DNA of 64,000 bases from Luzula sylvatica (GCA_946800325.1 OX326959.1:40042908-40106907); one strand, 5' to 3'; shown: positions 50,218 through 64,000, counted from the stretch's first letter. Translations and numbers: made by a program. The notes: generated from the letters alone by a model not told the origin.

Positions 50218-52545
50218 GAGAGAAAGAGAGAGAGATATTGAGAGACAGAGAGAGAGATTGAGAGACAGAGAGAAACAAACTTAATTTCAAATAAATCGTA
50301 CGAAAGAAACATTGATCTCAGATGTTTATATACAATAAAAACATAGTTGGCCCCCAAACTAAAAGTGACCCTCTTGATGACATGGCACAATAAGTGTAAA
50401 TGAATTGGTTCTTTTTAATTTATTCCGATAACGATTTAATTGGCCATTCAATTGAATTGACGTGTTAAGTAACATTTGTTAAAAATTAGCTAATAATAGC
50501 CTATTTCGTCAAGATCATCTAACGAAATCAAAACAATAATTGAATCCAAATTCAGAAAATTTAAAACCATTTAAAACCATTTATTTCACAGAATTAAAAA
50601 AAAAAAAATAGGTCCTCACCATTATAAAACTTGTTCAATGCAAAACCAGAAGACACATGAAGGTAACGCGAAATCATGCACTACACCTTCAAAATAAAAT
50701 CAGAATAAATTTGTAAAACTTTCCTCTATTTTTACATTTTTATAAATGTCAACTATACCCCTGCCGACTTAATCGATCAGGCATGTTCGAGCAAGGCAAA
50801 AATAACTGTAATAATTTTGAATGCTGAAAAAAGTAAAAATAAAATAAAAACAATTACCTTCTTGTGCATACGTTTACAACAACAAATGATTCCGTCACTT
50901 GGAGAATCTCTGGAAAAACTCTTGCATCCTTCGACTGGGCCCACACGCTCTGGAAAACCTTCACGTTAATGCTTCTGTTTGCTTGGAGACGAATGTCTAA
51001 TGCATACCTTTACAAATAAATTACGACTATTAAGGATGAGATATGTCGAGAATATGTTTAATCAAGACCGGAGAGAGAAAAATCCCCAAACTGGCAGAAT
51101 ATCAAAAGTTGAACATGAATATAACAAATCATAACTCCGAACATGAAAAAGCCCGCGTCGCTGTTCGTGTACCCAGCAGCGTCGCCGTTGGTGTAGGGTT
51201 TGGTGTCAACTCTATTGTCTCTTATTTTTTTTCTTTGTCGAGCGGGAATGAGAGAGGGAATGAGGAGAATGAAGGGCGGTTTCTATTAGGTTTCTGCTGT
51301 TAGGTTTAGGTCGAAAACTCGAGTTGAAAAGGGTGGCCATGGTGAGATAGATCTAAAGCTCGAGGAGTCGAGGGTAAGTAGAGAGAGAATGGAAACAAGC
51401 GAGCAAAGGGAAGGGGAAGAAGGTTCAAGAAGATTAGGGTGATAATCATGTGTAGTCTGTAGTGTAGGTTGCATATAATTAGGGCCCTAGTAAAAAGTTT
51501 TTATTTTTCTCGGCTTTTGCAATCCTGTAACATATAGAGTAACCCCAAAAAGATATTAAAAGAGTGCAATTTTCAAATGATTAAATGGGAAAATATGTTT
51601 TAGAAGTACGGTGAAACTCTTTTTTCAAAAAAAATTCAAAAAAAATATAATAATAATGATACTTTTTTTTTTGTTAGCTCGAAATAAATACTTTTTCAAA
51701 AATTGAGATGTTTAATCTGAATATATGATAATTTAATTTTTTTTTTAATACATAATAACTTCTTTTTATTATATGATACATATTCATACTTAATTATTTT
51801 GTATGTTATAACTCCCATTATAATATAATGCACAAACCAATCATTATTGTTCCATATTGCTGACTGTTGAAAGTTTTTTATAATATCGAAAATCATAAAT
51901 GAAAAAATAAGACAATTAAAGTAAAAAATAAAAATAAAAATACTTCCTGGAAACATTACAAATTTGTCATGAGTACGAAGATACCTCCCCACTTTCCGAA
52001 AAAGTGGTCTAGAAAAAAATATAAAATCATAAACTTATATCTTCTACAAAATAAAATAAAACAAACATATGCCATTCTAGGGCAAAGCATGTATAGAACG
52101 GTCATGAAATAACGAACATAAACTTTGTTGGACGTTAAAATCCTATCCAACCAAAACTGCTTTGTCCCAATTCCAAACAAATTAATCACCAAAAAAGAAA
52201 TTGATTTTATTTGAAGAAAGACACTTCCATAATTAAGAGTGCATTTCGTTTCAACTTTCGGCGAAGCGAACTTTTATATAACCGGCTATTCCTCAAGAAC
52301 TAAAACTCTCGTATGAGTGAAACACCGGTATATGATGAAATAGAAAAAAAAATAAAAAAAATAACAACGAGCAATTATGCATGTAACCCGTTTTGAAACG
52401 AAAATTCAAAAAATAACTTCTTTTTGAAAATATTCGAGAAATAATTCATAACTGGTTTTTAAACTTCGGTGATACCGGACATTAAAATCCCGCCGGTCAA
52501 AAATTGCATACTGTAGAATTTTAATTCAAAAGATGATATATTTCC

Positions 52546-53307
52546 TCAAATTTTACCATAAATCTAACTAGTATATTTAATTAAAATTAAAACTAATACA
52601 TGTTGGCTGTTAAGTAAATACATAATTAATATTTATTCGAATTCATAAATTTGAATAAATTTAATTGAATATTTAATTATATGTTTTAATTATTACGTTA
52701 ATTAAATGTAATAGTTAAATAACGAATAATTCGGCACGTACATTTTGGAGGAGAGTAATTTTTTCTTTTTCTTAATATCTCACGCATCCCAAAAAATATA
52801 TACAAAATTTTTATTTTACTCCAAAATGTACCCGTCGAATTCTCCATTATTTAACTATTACTTTTAATTAACGTGATAATTAAGATACATAATTTAAAAT
52901 TCATTAAAATTTATTAAAATTTATGAATTCGAATAATTATTCATTATATATTAAGTTAACAACTAACATGTATTAGTTATCATTTTAATTAAATGTACTA
53001 ATTAGAACATAGCGAATGTTATGGTAAATTTGGATAATCCCATAATTAAATATAATTGTTCAATAATGGAGAATTCGGCTGATATATTTTGGAGTGCAAT
53101 AAAATTTAATATTTTTTTTTAAAACGAGGGACCAACAGTAAAGAAAAAAACTATTCTCTTCCAAAATGTACCCGCATAATTCTCCTTTATAGATCAATTA
53201 CATTTAATTAACGTGATAATTAAATTGTATAATTAAATATTCAGTAAAATTTATTCAAATTTATGAATTCGAATCAATATTAATTATGTATTAAGTTAAC
53301 AGCCAAC
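52546..53307. mobile_element. Fold-back pair with 94-bp deletion, U7
   Basis: The same deletion junction as U6 and U8, so the event predates the multiplication of B units. Confidence 0.7.
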
Positions 53308-54070
53308 CCGTGTGTACCAACCCGTGTGTACCAAAAAACTGTCAAAATGCAGATTTCAGTCGAGGTCCGTCATCACGCACCATAAGGTCCGCCACGACAC
53401 ACAAAAGCCAAATAACCCGTGGAGCTTTCACGCACAATTCCGTCACGACGGACGCACTGTCCGTTGCCACGGAAATGTCCGTGATGACGCAACTTTTGGT
53501 CTGTAATCACGGACCACTATGTGCTGAAAATTGTCTTAAGTCCACAATTGTTGCAGAATTTGTACACTATCTCTGTCATGACGAACCATATGATATGTCA
53601 CTGTTACATAATTTGTACACTAGCCCCTGCAAGTTTCACGCATACTTCCGTTGTCATACACACCATGTGGTCCGTAATGACGGACCATTGTGTGAATGCT
53701 GAATTTGGTAAGTCCACAATCATTGTGGACTCCATACACTAGGACCGTCGGGATGCATCATATGGTCCGTCATGACGGGCTGGGTACCGAAGCCCAATTC
53801 CGCACAATCATATTCTGCATTCAGCCGTCTTCTCGAACGCGTACGTTCGTGTGTCCTTGTACGTATTATTTTACCGTTGATGCAAAACTGTATTTCCTCC
53901 GGCTTATTGGTTTGTTAGGTTAGTATTTAATTTTTCGGTCTTTATAACCTAGATTCAGTTTCCCTCTTGTTTGGTTCACGGTTTGTTGTACTAGTATTCA
54001 ATAATTTCTAGAATTTGTTAACCTCAAGATCATCCAGTAAAGAATTGTATATGATGTCTCCAAAACTCAC

Positions 54071-54232
54071 CCTAGCACCTTAATTTGGTGGAAATATGAG
54101 GTTAGATGAGCCACGTCTCGAGCCAATTGTCCCATCGTGTCACGAGCCGAGCGCTCTGTCACGTCCTGAGCCGATAGCGCCTCCGCAGCCCGAGCCAATT
54201 GCTCTTGGGCAAGAAACGCCACAACCTCAAGC
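54071..54232 (-). CDS. Lone coiled-coil exon, fully open (U7)
   Basis: Identical in layout to the U6 exon, with TTG in place of TAG. It lies downstream of the U8 gene (57091) on the same strand and in matching splice phase. Confidence 0.42.
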
Positions 54233-57090
54233 CTAAAAAAATATAGATTAATTATAAACTCAGATTCTTATACCTTTCTATAAAGCTTAGATTTAAGGGA
54301 ATATATTTTGTCTTCATGACTCATATTTTTCATCCTCTATGAGTACTTCGAGTAGGGTTATTTGAAGTAATTAACAATTCAATTAACAAATAAAAACAAG
54401 TTGACTATTAATTTAAACGTACCCATACGATTACATACTAATTAATCACTAATCCATTTTTACATATAAATTTGGTGTTAATTGAGTTTCTAAAAAGTTT
54501 CACTAACCATTCTCGAAATACAAATAGAGAATGGAAGAGAGGATTTAAGGCAACATGCATAGTATATGTACTCGTAACCTAATATAAACCTATATATGAA
54601 TTTTGCCCTAGACATATTATTCGGTTTTCATCGGTATCTTAAAAATTGATATTGTTGTTTCGGACCATATTGTTCTACAAAAAAAATCATAATAAAACAA
54701 TATAATTTCTATTTTTTTTACAAGCCCTTATATACATATCTCTACCCTCGCCAGAAAAGTATTCGCGTCAATCACCAAAAAGTATTATCGACTTGTTTAT
54801 TAAGAAAAAAAAAATATGTAACCACCACAAATTTTATTCGGAAATACTCGCGCTACGCGGCGAACTTGTAAATTATGTTTTTCATTGTAATACAAATTAC
54901 ACACTTGTATGATAATATTAATAATATCACCTTGAAATAAAGTTATTTGAATTAATTTATCTATGATTATTCGTATTTTTACAATTATTTTACTTTATAA
55001 TAACAAAAAAATCTCATTTTTGAATTAAACAAATAATTATAGTATTATTGTGTAATTATAGAATAATATATAGGGCATAAAACATAATATAATTTTACTA
55101 AAAACATACCAACAAATATTATATCATTGTTCACAATATTTCATATTTCATATATATTAAAATAATGAATCATACAACATATGTACTAACAAATTTTTAA
55201 TTATATAGTAGTAATAATTTTCATTGATTCAAAATGCAATGGAAAATGTAAGATAATATAAAACTAATAGTGAAAGTAATTTAATAAATAATACCAAATT
55301 TTCATATTTCATATAATTTTAAAATAATGAATCACACAACATATGTAGTAACAAATTAATAATTATATAGTAGTAATAATTTTCATTGATTCAAAATGCA
55401 ATGAAAAATATAAGATAAGATAAAACTAATAGTGAAAGCATTTTAATAAATAATATCAAATTTTAATTTATAATATACATAAATACAAATTATTTTGTAT
55501 GATATTTTTTATTTTAAATTTACATTTTATAAAATAACAATACAATTTGATTGGTTTTTATAAGTTTAAAAAGTTATTTAGATGAATAAACTATTTTTTA
55601 ATTCTATTAGTTTCAGAAAAAGTGTTATTTGCTTAAAAACACAAATACAACCTACTTAGTATTATATGAGATTCTTATTGTTATAATTTTTACAAAAATA
55701 AATAATAATAATAATAATAATACTTACAAATTCTACTATGCAAATAAAATTCCTCAAAATCTATTATGTAAATTTATATATATTTACATTGTATTTTCTT
55801 ACATAATATATTTACATATAGAAATTAAGAAAAACTGTATATATGAACTATGCTAACATGGATGTAAAAATAAAGAAAAAATTAAAATAAATATATTTGA
55901 TAGGTTTATAAAATTAAGTTTCTAAAAATAATACTAATATATGTTGTATGTTTTGTAATATTACATATTAAATTATTAGTATTCCTTATATAGGTTTTCT
56001 AAGAATGTTTAAAACATGATATAAAATAATGACACATAATATATGTTGCGCGAATACTTCAAAAATCGAGCCGTATCATATCGGATGCAGTATCGGATAC
56101 CCATACTCGTCGGATAATCGTGGGACACATATCGGATAATCCATGTGGCGTATCCGAACATTTAATTTCAAAACAATAGCGGACACTTGTCGGATATTTT
56201 CGGATACTTCTCGGATACGTATACAAAAATGTATCGAAATATAAAAAATAAAAATATGAAATCTATAAAAATAAGTAATACATATAATTAAATAGCTAAT
56301 AAAATAAATATTTACTTAATAAGAAGATATTTCTGTAAAAACAAACTTTTAGGATACTTTCTGTTTGATTAATGTTAGATAAATTTCCAAGGAATTTTTT
56401 TCTACTAATTATATAACATGATATTTTTCATATGCTAATTATCTTTTGTATGCACGTAGTTCATACAAAAAATTATTTGAAACGTATGATTGGTATTGAA
56501 TGTATGCAACTGGTGCATGATGATGTAGACAAAGACACTCTGAAATTTCATCTCAATAATTTTGACACACAATCTAATCTAATATCAATTTATAAAGGAA
56601 CTTTGAATAACCTAATCAGTTTTCATTTATTTTCTAAAACTTTTTGACTGATAAATTATTTACAAAATCCCCAAAATTTTAGCCATTCAATATAACTTAG
56701 TGTGCATACTGTTACAAACCCTGCTAAAAAATATTCCTCGGGTCATACATAGAGGATAGAATACAATGAAGGGAAGAGATGAGGCCTTTTCAAGAAAAAT
56801 ATAAATCAATTCAAACAAACATTTGAAAATAAAATATAATATGCAGTCGAATAACAACATTGTGCACAAAAAACTAGATAAAAATATATAATGTCCAATA
56901 AAAATAATAATACAGCTAACAAACATTAAATAAAAAGTCCTAAATGATAATTAGGAAGTTAATTAATGATGTGATTTCCTGCAAAAAAAAACAACAAATT
57001 TGAAATGAATTAGATTTAGAAGAGAACGGTGACAATATGGATTTAGAAGGAAAATGTGACATGAAACTGAAATGGTAATGTGTAATAGGG

Positions 57091-58738
57091 TTAGGATTTC
57101 ACACAAAAATTTGGATTTTGGAATAATATTAATTTGATAAAAAAAAAAAATGTACCGGCTCTCACGTTCCGGTTTTGGCTCTCATCAGATAAAAGAAGAG
57201 CCAAACCAGCTCTCACGCTCGGGTTCGACTGAGCGGGCCCTCCAATACGAGCCGATCGCTCTTGGGCAAGAAGCCTCTCGAACTCAAGCCTGCGAAATAA
57301 CATGCAAAATAACAATAAATTAAGTATATCTAACTCATATACATAGAGTTGAATATAAACATTTATTATGAGTTCACCTCTCGGCCTGGAACTGACTCGC
57401 CATATTCGAGAGCAGAAGTCTGAGCGAGGCTGCCTCCAGCGCGGCATGCTGCTGGGCCTCGTGAGTGTCTCGGCGTTCCCTCGCCAACATGACTTCCACG
57501 GCAGCCCTAGCCGATTGCTCTTCGGCGAGGAGGTCCTGGGCCTCAAGCGTGAGCAAGCCCGTCTCCTCCATGGCACGCTGCTCGGCCTCATGCCGGTCTC
57601 GGCGTTCCCTCGCCAGCGTGACTTCCACGGCAACCCTAGCCGATTGCTCGCCGGCGAGGCGGCCCTGGGCCTCAAGCCTGAGCAAGTCCGTCTCCTGCAC
57701 GACACGCTGCTGGGCCTCTTGACGGTCTCGGCGTTCAGTCGCCAGGGTGAGTTCCACCACAGCCCTAGACAATTGCTCGTGGTCTAGGAGGGCCTGGACC
57801 TCAAGCCTGGTCAAATCAAACAAAACCAGAACATAATAAATATATGATTGATCAATTGAAAAGAAAATGAAAAATAAAGAATAAGATGAAGATGAAGACA
57901 TACCTCTCTCGGCGCTCTGCCTCCAACTGTCCAGCGAGCAACTGGGTCTGCTCCTCAGCTTCCATCCTAGCGAGCTGCTCCTCTGCCAACCGAATCGGAA
58001 GGTCGTCGATCCTAGAGACAAGGCCAAAAAAGAATATTCTTTTAATGGAATCATTTTGTTTAATTAACTAGAACTATACAATATTAACGGATCCATTGAA
58101 CTAAGAATATAATTAACCTGTCAGATTGGCCAACAACATTGACCTCTTGAAATGTCTGAGAAGCCTCGGCTCTCAAATTCACAGCAAATCCCCATAAACC
58201 TAAAATTGCATACAAATGATGAAATGATCAATCAATCGACCTTTAAAATCATAACTTCAAAAAATAACGAGAGATAGAAATTAGAAAGTACTCTGGAGAA
58301 GTCTCGGAGGCAAGAGAGCCGCTCTAAAAGCCGTTAGCCCCCAGAGCAGCACGTATGCGATCCCCAACACGGCGTAACCCCTCAAAAGGGTAAACACAGT
58401 GAAAGGTCTCACTGCAAAAACCTCTGCAAACAAACATAAAAATACAACAAAGTCACGCGAGAACAAAATACTAATAATTTTATCAATATAAGAAAAACTA
58501 ATTAATCCAAAAAAAATATAAGGAAAAGTAGACCTTCTGAACACCGCAAGATCGAGGCGAACGGCATGGATGCCACCTCGGATCGTATGGTCCAGATGGA
58601 CCGCACAAGAAGACCAAGCATCCATGTCCGAAGCTTGATCACCACGCTAAACTGTGGCAAAAGCTCCGAGAGGAAGACTAATGTGAGAAAAACATATGAA
58701 AGCACCAACTCTACGTGAATGTGAAAGAGGGTAGCCAT
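57091..58738 (-). CDS. TM plus coiled-coil protein, six exons (U8, subtype B)
   Basis: Exons 58738-58534, 58423-58292, 58199-58118, 58011-57904, 57806-57378, 57289-57091; predicted 384 aa. It shares the B-type indels with U7, but its third 129-bp repeat has the A-type sequence (LLTLEAQ). One extra base in the A/T homopolymer near 57140 changes the frame after the Phe run, so the C-terminus is longer and different from U7. This is further evidence that the residues after NVRAG are not conserved. Confidence 0.55.
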
Positions 58739-61067
58739 GAGAGAAAGAGAGAGAGATATTGAGAGACAGAGAGAGAGATTGAGAGACAGAGAGAAACAAA
58801 CTTAATTTCAAATAAATCGTACGAAAGAAACATTGATCTCAGATGTTTATATACAATAAAAACATAGTTGGCCCCCAAACTAAAAGTGACCCTCTTGATG
58901 ACATGGCACAATAAGTGTAAATGAATTGGTTCTTTTTAATTTATTCCGATAACGATTTAATTGGCCATTCAATTGAATTGACGTGTTAAGTAACATTTGT
59001 TAAAAATTAGCTAATAATAGCCTATTTCGTCAAGATCATCTAACGAAATCAAAACAATAATTGAATCCAAATTCAGAAAATTTAAAACCATTTAAAACCA
59101 TTTAATTCACAGAATTAAAAAAAAAAAAAATAGGTCCTCACCATTATAAAACTTGTTCAATGCAAAACCAGAAGAGACATGAAGGTAACGCGAAATCATG
59201 CACTACACCTTCAAAATAAAATCAGAATAAATTTGTAAAACTTTCCTCTATTTTTACATTTTTATAAATGTCAACTATACCCCTGCCGACTTAATCGATC
59301 AGGCATGTTCGAGCAAGGCAAAAATAACTGTAATAATTTTGAATGCTGAAAAAAGTAAAAATAAAATAAAAACAATTACCTTCTTGTGCATACGTTTACA
59401 ACAACAAATGATTCCGTCACTTGGAGAATCTCTGGAAAAACTTTTGCATCCTTCGACTGGGCCCACACGCTCTGGAAAACCTTCACGTTAATGCTTCTGT
59501 TTGCTTGGAGACGAATGTCTAATGCATACCTTTACAAATAAATTACGACTATTAAGGATGAGATATGTCGAGAATATGTTTAATCAAGACCGGAGAGAGA
59601 AAAATCCCCAAACTGGCAGAATATCAAAAGTTGAACATGAATATAACAAATCATAACTCCGAACATGAAAAAGCCCGCGTCGCTGTTCGTGTACCCAGCA
59701 GCGTCGCCGTTGGTGTAGGGTTTGGTGTCAACTCTATTGTCTCTTATTTTTTTTCTTTGTCGAGCGGGAATGAGAGAGGGAATGAGGAGAATGAAGGGCG
59801 GTTTCTATTAGGTTTCTGCTGTTAGGTTTAGGTCTAAAACTCGAGTTGAAAAGGGTGGCCATGGTGAGATAGATCTAAAGCTCGAGGAGTCGAGGGTAAG
59901 TAGAGAGAGAATGGAAACAAGCGAGCAAAGGGAAGGGGAAGAAGGTTCAAGAAGATTAGGGTGATAATCATGTGTAGTCTGTAGTGTAGGTTGCATATAA
60001 TTAGGGCCCTGGTAAAAAGTTTTTATTTTTCTCGGCTTTTGCAATCCTGTAACATATAGAGTAACCCCAAAAAGATATTAAAAGAGTGCAATTTTCAAAT
60101 GATTAAATGGGAAAATATGTTTTAGAAGTACGGTGAAATTCTTTTTTCAAAAAAAATTCAAAAAAAATATAATAATAATGATACTTTTTTTTTTGTTAGC
60201 TCGAAATAAATACTTTTTCAAAAATTGAGATGTTTAATCTGAATATATGATAATTTAATTTTTTTTTTAATACATAATAACTTCTTTTTATTATATGATA
60301 CATATTCATACTTAATTATTTTGTATGTTATAACTCCCATTATAATATAATGCACAAACCAATCATTATTGTTCCATATTGCTGACTGTTGAAAGTTTTT
60401 TATAATATCGAAAATCATAAATGAAAAAATAAGACAATTAAAGTAAAAAATAAAAATAAAAATACTTCCTGGAAACATTACAAATTTGTCATGAGTACGA
60501 AGATACCTCCCCACTTTCCGAAAAAGTGGTCTAGAAAAAAATATAAAATCATAAACTTATATCTTCTACAAAATAAAATAAAACAAACATATGCCATTCT
60601 AGGGCAAAGCATGTATAGAACGGTCATGAAATAACGAACATAAACTTTGTTGGACGTTAAAATCCTATCCAACCAAAACTGCTTTGTCCCAATTCCAAAC
60701 AAATTAATCACCAAAAAAGAAATTGATTTTATTTGAAGAAAGACACTTCCATAATTAAGAGTGCATTTCGTTTCAACTTTCGGCGAAGCGAACTTTTATA
60801 TAACCGGCTATTCCTCAAGAACTAAAACTCTCGTATGAGTGAAACACCGGTATATGATGAAATAGTAAAAAAAAAAAAAAAAATAACAACGAGCAATTAT
60901 GCATGTAACCCGTTTTGAAACGAAAATTCAAAAAATAACTTCTTTTTGAAAATATTCGAGAAATAATTCATAACTGGTTTTTAAACTTCGGTGATACCGG
61001 ACATTAAAATCCCGCCGGTCAAAAATTGCATACTGTAGAATTTTAATTCAAAAGATGATATATTTCC

Positions 61068-61829
61068 TCAAATTTTACCATAAATCTAACTAGTATATTT
61101 AATTAAAATTAAAACTAATACATGTTGGCTGTTAAGTAAATACATAATTAATAGTTATTCGAATTCATAAATTGGAATAAATTTAATTGAATATTTAATT
61201 ATATGTTTTAATTATTACGTTAATTAAATGTAATAGTTAAATAACGAATAATTCGGCACGTACATTTTGGAGGAGAGTAATTTTTTCTTTTTCTTAATAT
61301 CTCACGCATCCCAAAAAATATATACAAAATTTTTATTTTACTCCAAAATGTACCCGTCGAATTCTCCATTATTTCACTATTACTTTTAATTAACGTGATA
61401 ATTAAGATACATAATTTAAAATTCATTAAAATTTATTAAAATTTATGAATTCGAATAATTATTCATTATATATTAAGTTAACAACTAACATGTATTAGTT
61501 ATCATTTTAATTAAATGTACTAATTAGAACATAGCGAATGTTATGGTAAATTTGGATAATCCCATAATTAAATATAATTGTTCAATAATGGAGAATTCGG
61601 CTGATATATTTTGGAGTGCAATAAAATTTAATATTTTTTTTTAAAACGAGGGACCAACAGTAAAGAAAAAAACTATTCTCTTCCCAAATGTACCCGCATA
61701 ATTCTCCTTTATAGATCAATTACATTTAATTAACGTGATAATTAAATTGTATAATTAAATATTCAGTAAAATTTATTCAAATTTATGAATTCGAATCTAT
61801 ATTAATTATGTATTAAGTTAACAGCCAAC
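61068..61829. mobile_element. Fold-back pair with 94-bp deletion, U8
   Basis: Same deletion junction. Private SNPs in the arms (TTAATAGTTATTC near 61151, AAATTGGAATAAA near 61170, TTATTTCACTATT near 61370). Confidence 0.7.
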
Positions 61830-62592
61830 CCGTGTGTACCAACCTGTGTGTACCAAAAAACTGTCAAAATGCAGATTTCAGTCGAGGTCCGTCATCACGC
61901 ACCATAAGGTCCGCCACGACAGACAAAAGCCAAATAACCCGTGGAGCTTTCACGCACAATTCCGTCACGACGGACGCACTGTCCGTTGCAACGGAAATGT
62001 CCGTGATGACGCAACTTGTGGTCTGTAATCACGGACCACTATATGCTGAAAATAGTCTTAAGTCCACAATTGTTGCAGAATTTGTACACTATCTCTGTCA
62101 TGACGAACCATATGATATGTCACTGTTACATAATTTGTACACTAGCCCCTGCAAGTTTCACGCATACTTCCGTTGTCATACACACCATGTGGTCCGTAAT
62201 GACGGACCATTGTGTGAATGCTGAATTTGGTAAGTCCACAATGATTGTGGACTCCATACACTAGGTCCGTCGGGATGCATCATATGGTCCGTCATGACGG
62301 GCTGGGTACCGAAGCCCAATTCCGCACAATCATATTCTGCATTCATCCTTCTTCTCGAACGCGTACGTTCGTGTGTCCTTGTACGTATTATTTTACCGTT
62401 GATGCAAAACTGTATTTCCTCCCGCTTATTGGTTTGTTAGGTTAGTATTTAATTTCTCGGTCTTTCTAACCTAGATTCAGTTTCCCTCTTGTTTGGTTCA
62501 CGGTTTGTTGTACTAGTATTCAATAATTTCTAGAATTTGTTAACCTCAAGATCATCGAGTAAAGAATTGTATATGATGTCTCCAAAACTCAC

Positions 62593-62754
62593 CCTAGCAC
62601 CTTAATTTGGTGGAAATATGAGGTTAGATGAGCCACGTCTCGAGCCTATTGTCCCATCGTGTCACGAGCCGAGCGCTCTGTCACGTCCTGAGCCGATAGC
62701 GCCTCCGCAGCCCGAGCCAATCGCTCTTGGGCAAGAAACGCCACAACCTCAAGC
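62593..62754 (-). pseudogene. Lone coiled-coil exon with TAG (U8)
   Basis: Although U8 is otherwise a B unit, the A-type TAG is present at 62646-62648. Splice borders are kept. Confidence 0.43.
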
Positions 62755-64000
62755 CTAAAAAAATATAGATTAATTATAAACTCAGATTCTTATACCTTTC
62801 TATAAAGCTTAAATTTAAGGGAATATATTTTGTCTTCATGACTCATATTTTTCATCCTCTATGAGTACTTCGAGTAGGGTTATTTGAAGTAATTAACAAT
62901 TCAATTAACAAATAAAAACAAGTTGACTATTAATTTAAACGTACCCATACGATTACATACTAATTAATCACTAATCCATTTTTACATATAAATTTGGTGT
63001 TAATTGAGTTTCTAAAAAGTTTCACTAACCATTCTCGAAATACAAATAGAGAATGGAAGAGAGGATTTAAGGCAACATGCATAGTATATGTACTCGTAAC
63101 CTAATATAAACCTATATATGAATTTTTCCATAGACATATTATTCGGTTTTCATCGGTATCTTAAAAATTGATATTGTTGTTTCGGACCATATTGTTCTAC
63201 AAAAAAAATCATAATAAAACAATATAATTTCTATTTTTTTTACAAGCCCTTATGTACATATATCTCTACCCTCGCCAGAAAAGTATTCGCGTCAATCACC
63301 AAAAAGTATTATCGACTTGTTTATTAAGAAAAAACAAATATGTAACCACCACAAATTTTATTCGCAAATACTCGCGCTACGCGGCGAACTTGTAAATTAT
63401 GTTTTTCATTGTAATACAAATTACACACTTGTATGATAATATTAATAATATCACCTTGAAATAAAGTTATTTGAATTAATTTATCTATGATTATTCGTAT
63501 TTTTACAATTATTTTACTTTATAATAACAAAAAAATCTCATTTTTGAATTAAACAAATAATTATAGTTTTATTGTGTAATTATAGAATAATATATAGGGC
63601 ATAAAACATAATATAATTTTACTAAAAACATACCAACAAATATTATATCATTGTTCACAATATTTCATATTTCATATATATTAAAATAATGAATCATACA
63701 ACATATGTACTAACAAATTTTTAATTATATAGTAGTAATAATTTTCATTGATTCAAAATGCAATGGAAAATGTAAGATAATATAAAACTAATAGTGAAAG
63801 TAATTTAATAAATAATACCAAAATTTCATATTTCATATAATTTTAAAATAATGAATCATACAACATATGTAGTAACAAATTAATAATTATATAGTAGTAA
63901 TAATTTTCATTGATTCAAAATGCAATGAAAAATATAAGATAAGATAAAACTAATAGTGAAAGCATTTTAATAAATAATATCAAATTTTAATTTATAATAT

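Larger units (their letters stand above)
47147..55666 (+). repeat. Array unit U7 (complete subtype B unit, 8520 bp)
   Basis: The only complete B unit in the window. Its shorter length comes mainly from the 94-bp fold-back deletion plus small indels (24 bp in the last gene exon, 6 bp in exon 1), offset by gains such as an extra CGGATA motif near 47680 and two AAT repeats. It carries private changes in the third 129-bp coiled-coil repeat that look like conversion from the second repeat. Confidence 0.95.
1..64000. repeat. Tandem macrosatellite array, unit ~8.6 kb
   Basis: The sequence at position 1 recurs at 8616, 17230, 25850, 34468, 47147 and 55667, giving periods of 8615, 8614, 8620, 8618, then 12679 (two units fused with an internal loss), then 8520. 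Every other landmark recurs in the same order and orientation. Copies differ by scattered SNPs and small indels only, so the array is young or kept homogeneous by recombination. Neither end of the array is inside the window, so its full length and flanks are unknown. An assembly artefact cannot be excluded from sequence alone, but the private SNPs and indels in each unit argue against simple duplication of one contig. Confidence 0.97.
55667..64000 (+). repeat. Array unit U8 (subtype B, cut by window end)
   Basis: A B unit missing roughly its last 195 bp because the window ends. From about 61.9 kb to 62.75 kb it shows A alleles again at several sites (CGACAGACAAAAG, GTTGCAACGG, CTTGTGGTCTG and the in-frame TAG at 62646-62648), while B alleles remain at 61885 and about 62375. 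This is a patchy mosaic. Confidence 0.94.

Noticed and set aside
1..64000. CRISPR array or bacterial operon
   Set aside because: The repeats are 8.6 kb, 161 bp and 129 bp long and do not alternate with unique spacers. Splice sites and base composition point to a plant.
1..64000. rDNA or telomere array
   Set aside because: No rRNA-like sequence was seen in the unit, and TTTAGGG occurs only as isolated degenerate words, not in tandem.

Overview
The window looks like nuclear DNA of a flowering plant. It is strongly AT-rich, with short GC-richer islands that have GT...AG splice borders next to T-rich tracts. It also has a TATA box with a GA/CT-repeat leader, a telo-box-like AAACCCTA, and no bacterial gene organisation. 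I cannot name the species. All coordinates and comparisons were done by hand and may be off by a base or two.

The whole window is one head-to-tail tandem array of a unit of about 8.6 kb (about 8.52 kb in the last part). I number the units U1 1-8615, U2 8616-17229, U3 17230-25849, U4 25850-34467, U5 34468-41264 (right end lost), U6 41282-47146 (left end lost), U7 47147-55666 and U8 55667-64000 (cut by the window end). U5 and U6 meet at a rearrangement junction with a 13-17 bp filler. Units before it are mostly subtype A. Units after it are subtype B, with a 94-bp deletion, a 6-bp coding deletion and many shared SNPs. Alleles are patchy across units, as expected from unequal crossing-over and gene conversion.

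Layout of one unit (U1 coordinates): a CGGATA-motif cluster (396-543); AT-rich DNA; a six-exon minus-strand gene (3070 down to 1419) with its TATA box at 3180-3187; a second minus-strand set of gene-like pieces (promoter and ATG near 4192, a clean 150-nt exon at 3709-3858, a short exon-like piece at 3471-3537); further exon-like pieces at 4800-5029; a pair of fold-back (inverted-repeat) elements at 5401-6255; a GC-richer segment full of short CCGT/ACGG palindromes (6256-6869); a lone exon at 7019-7180 resembling the last exon of the six-exon gene; and an AT-rich tail with a 161-bp tandem duplication (8087-8408).

The best-supported gene reads through six exons in one frame. It predicts about 371-390 residues: two hydrophobic N-terminal segments followed by a long Ala/Glu/Arg/Gln/Leu-rich coiled coil, most of it built from three in-frame 129-bp (43-residue) repeats. 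I do not recognise its family. Seven gene copies are full length in structure. U5 has a stop in exon 1, and the U6 copy is cut in exon 2 by the junction. The lone exon at 7019-7180 has matching splice phase and lies downstream of the next unit's gene on the same strand, so transcripts could cross the arbitrary unit border.
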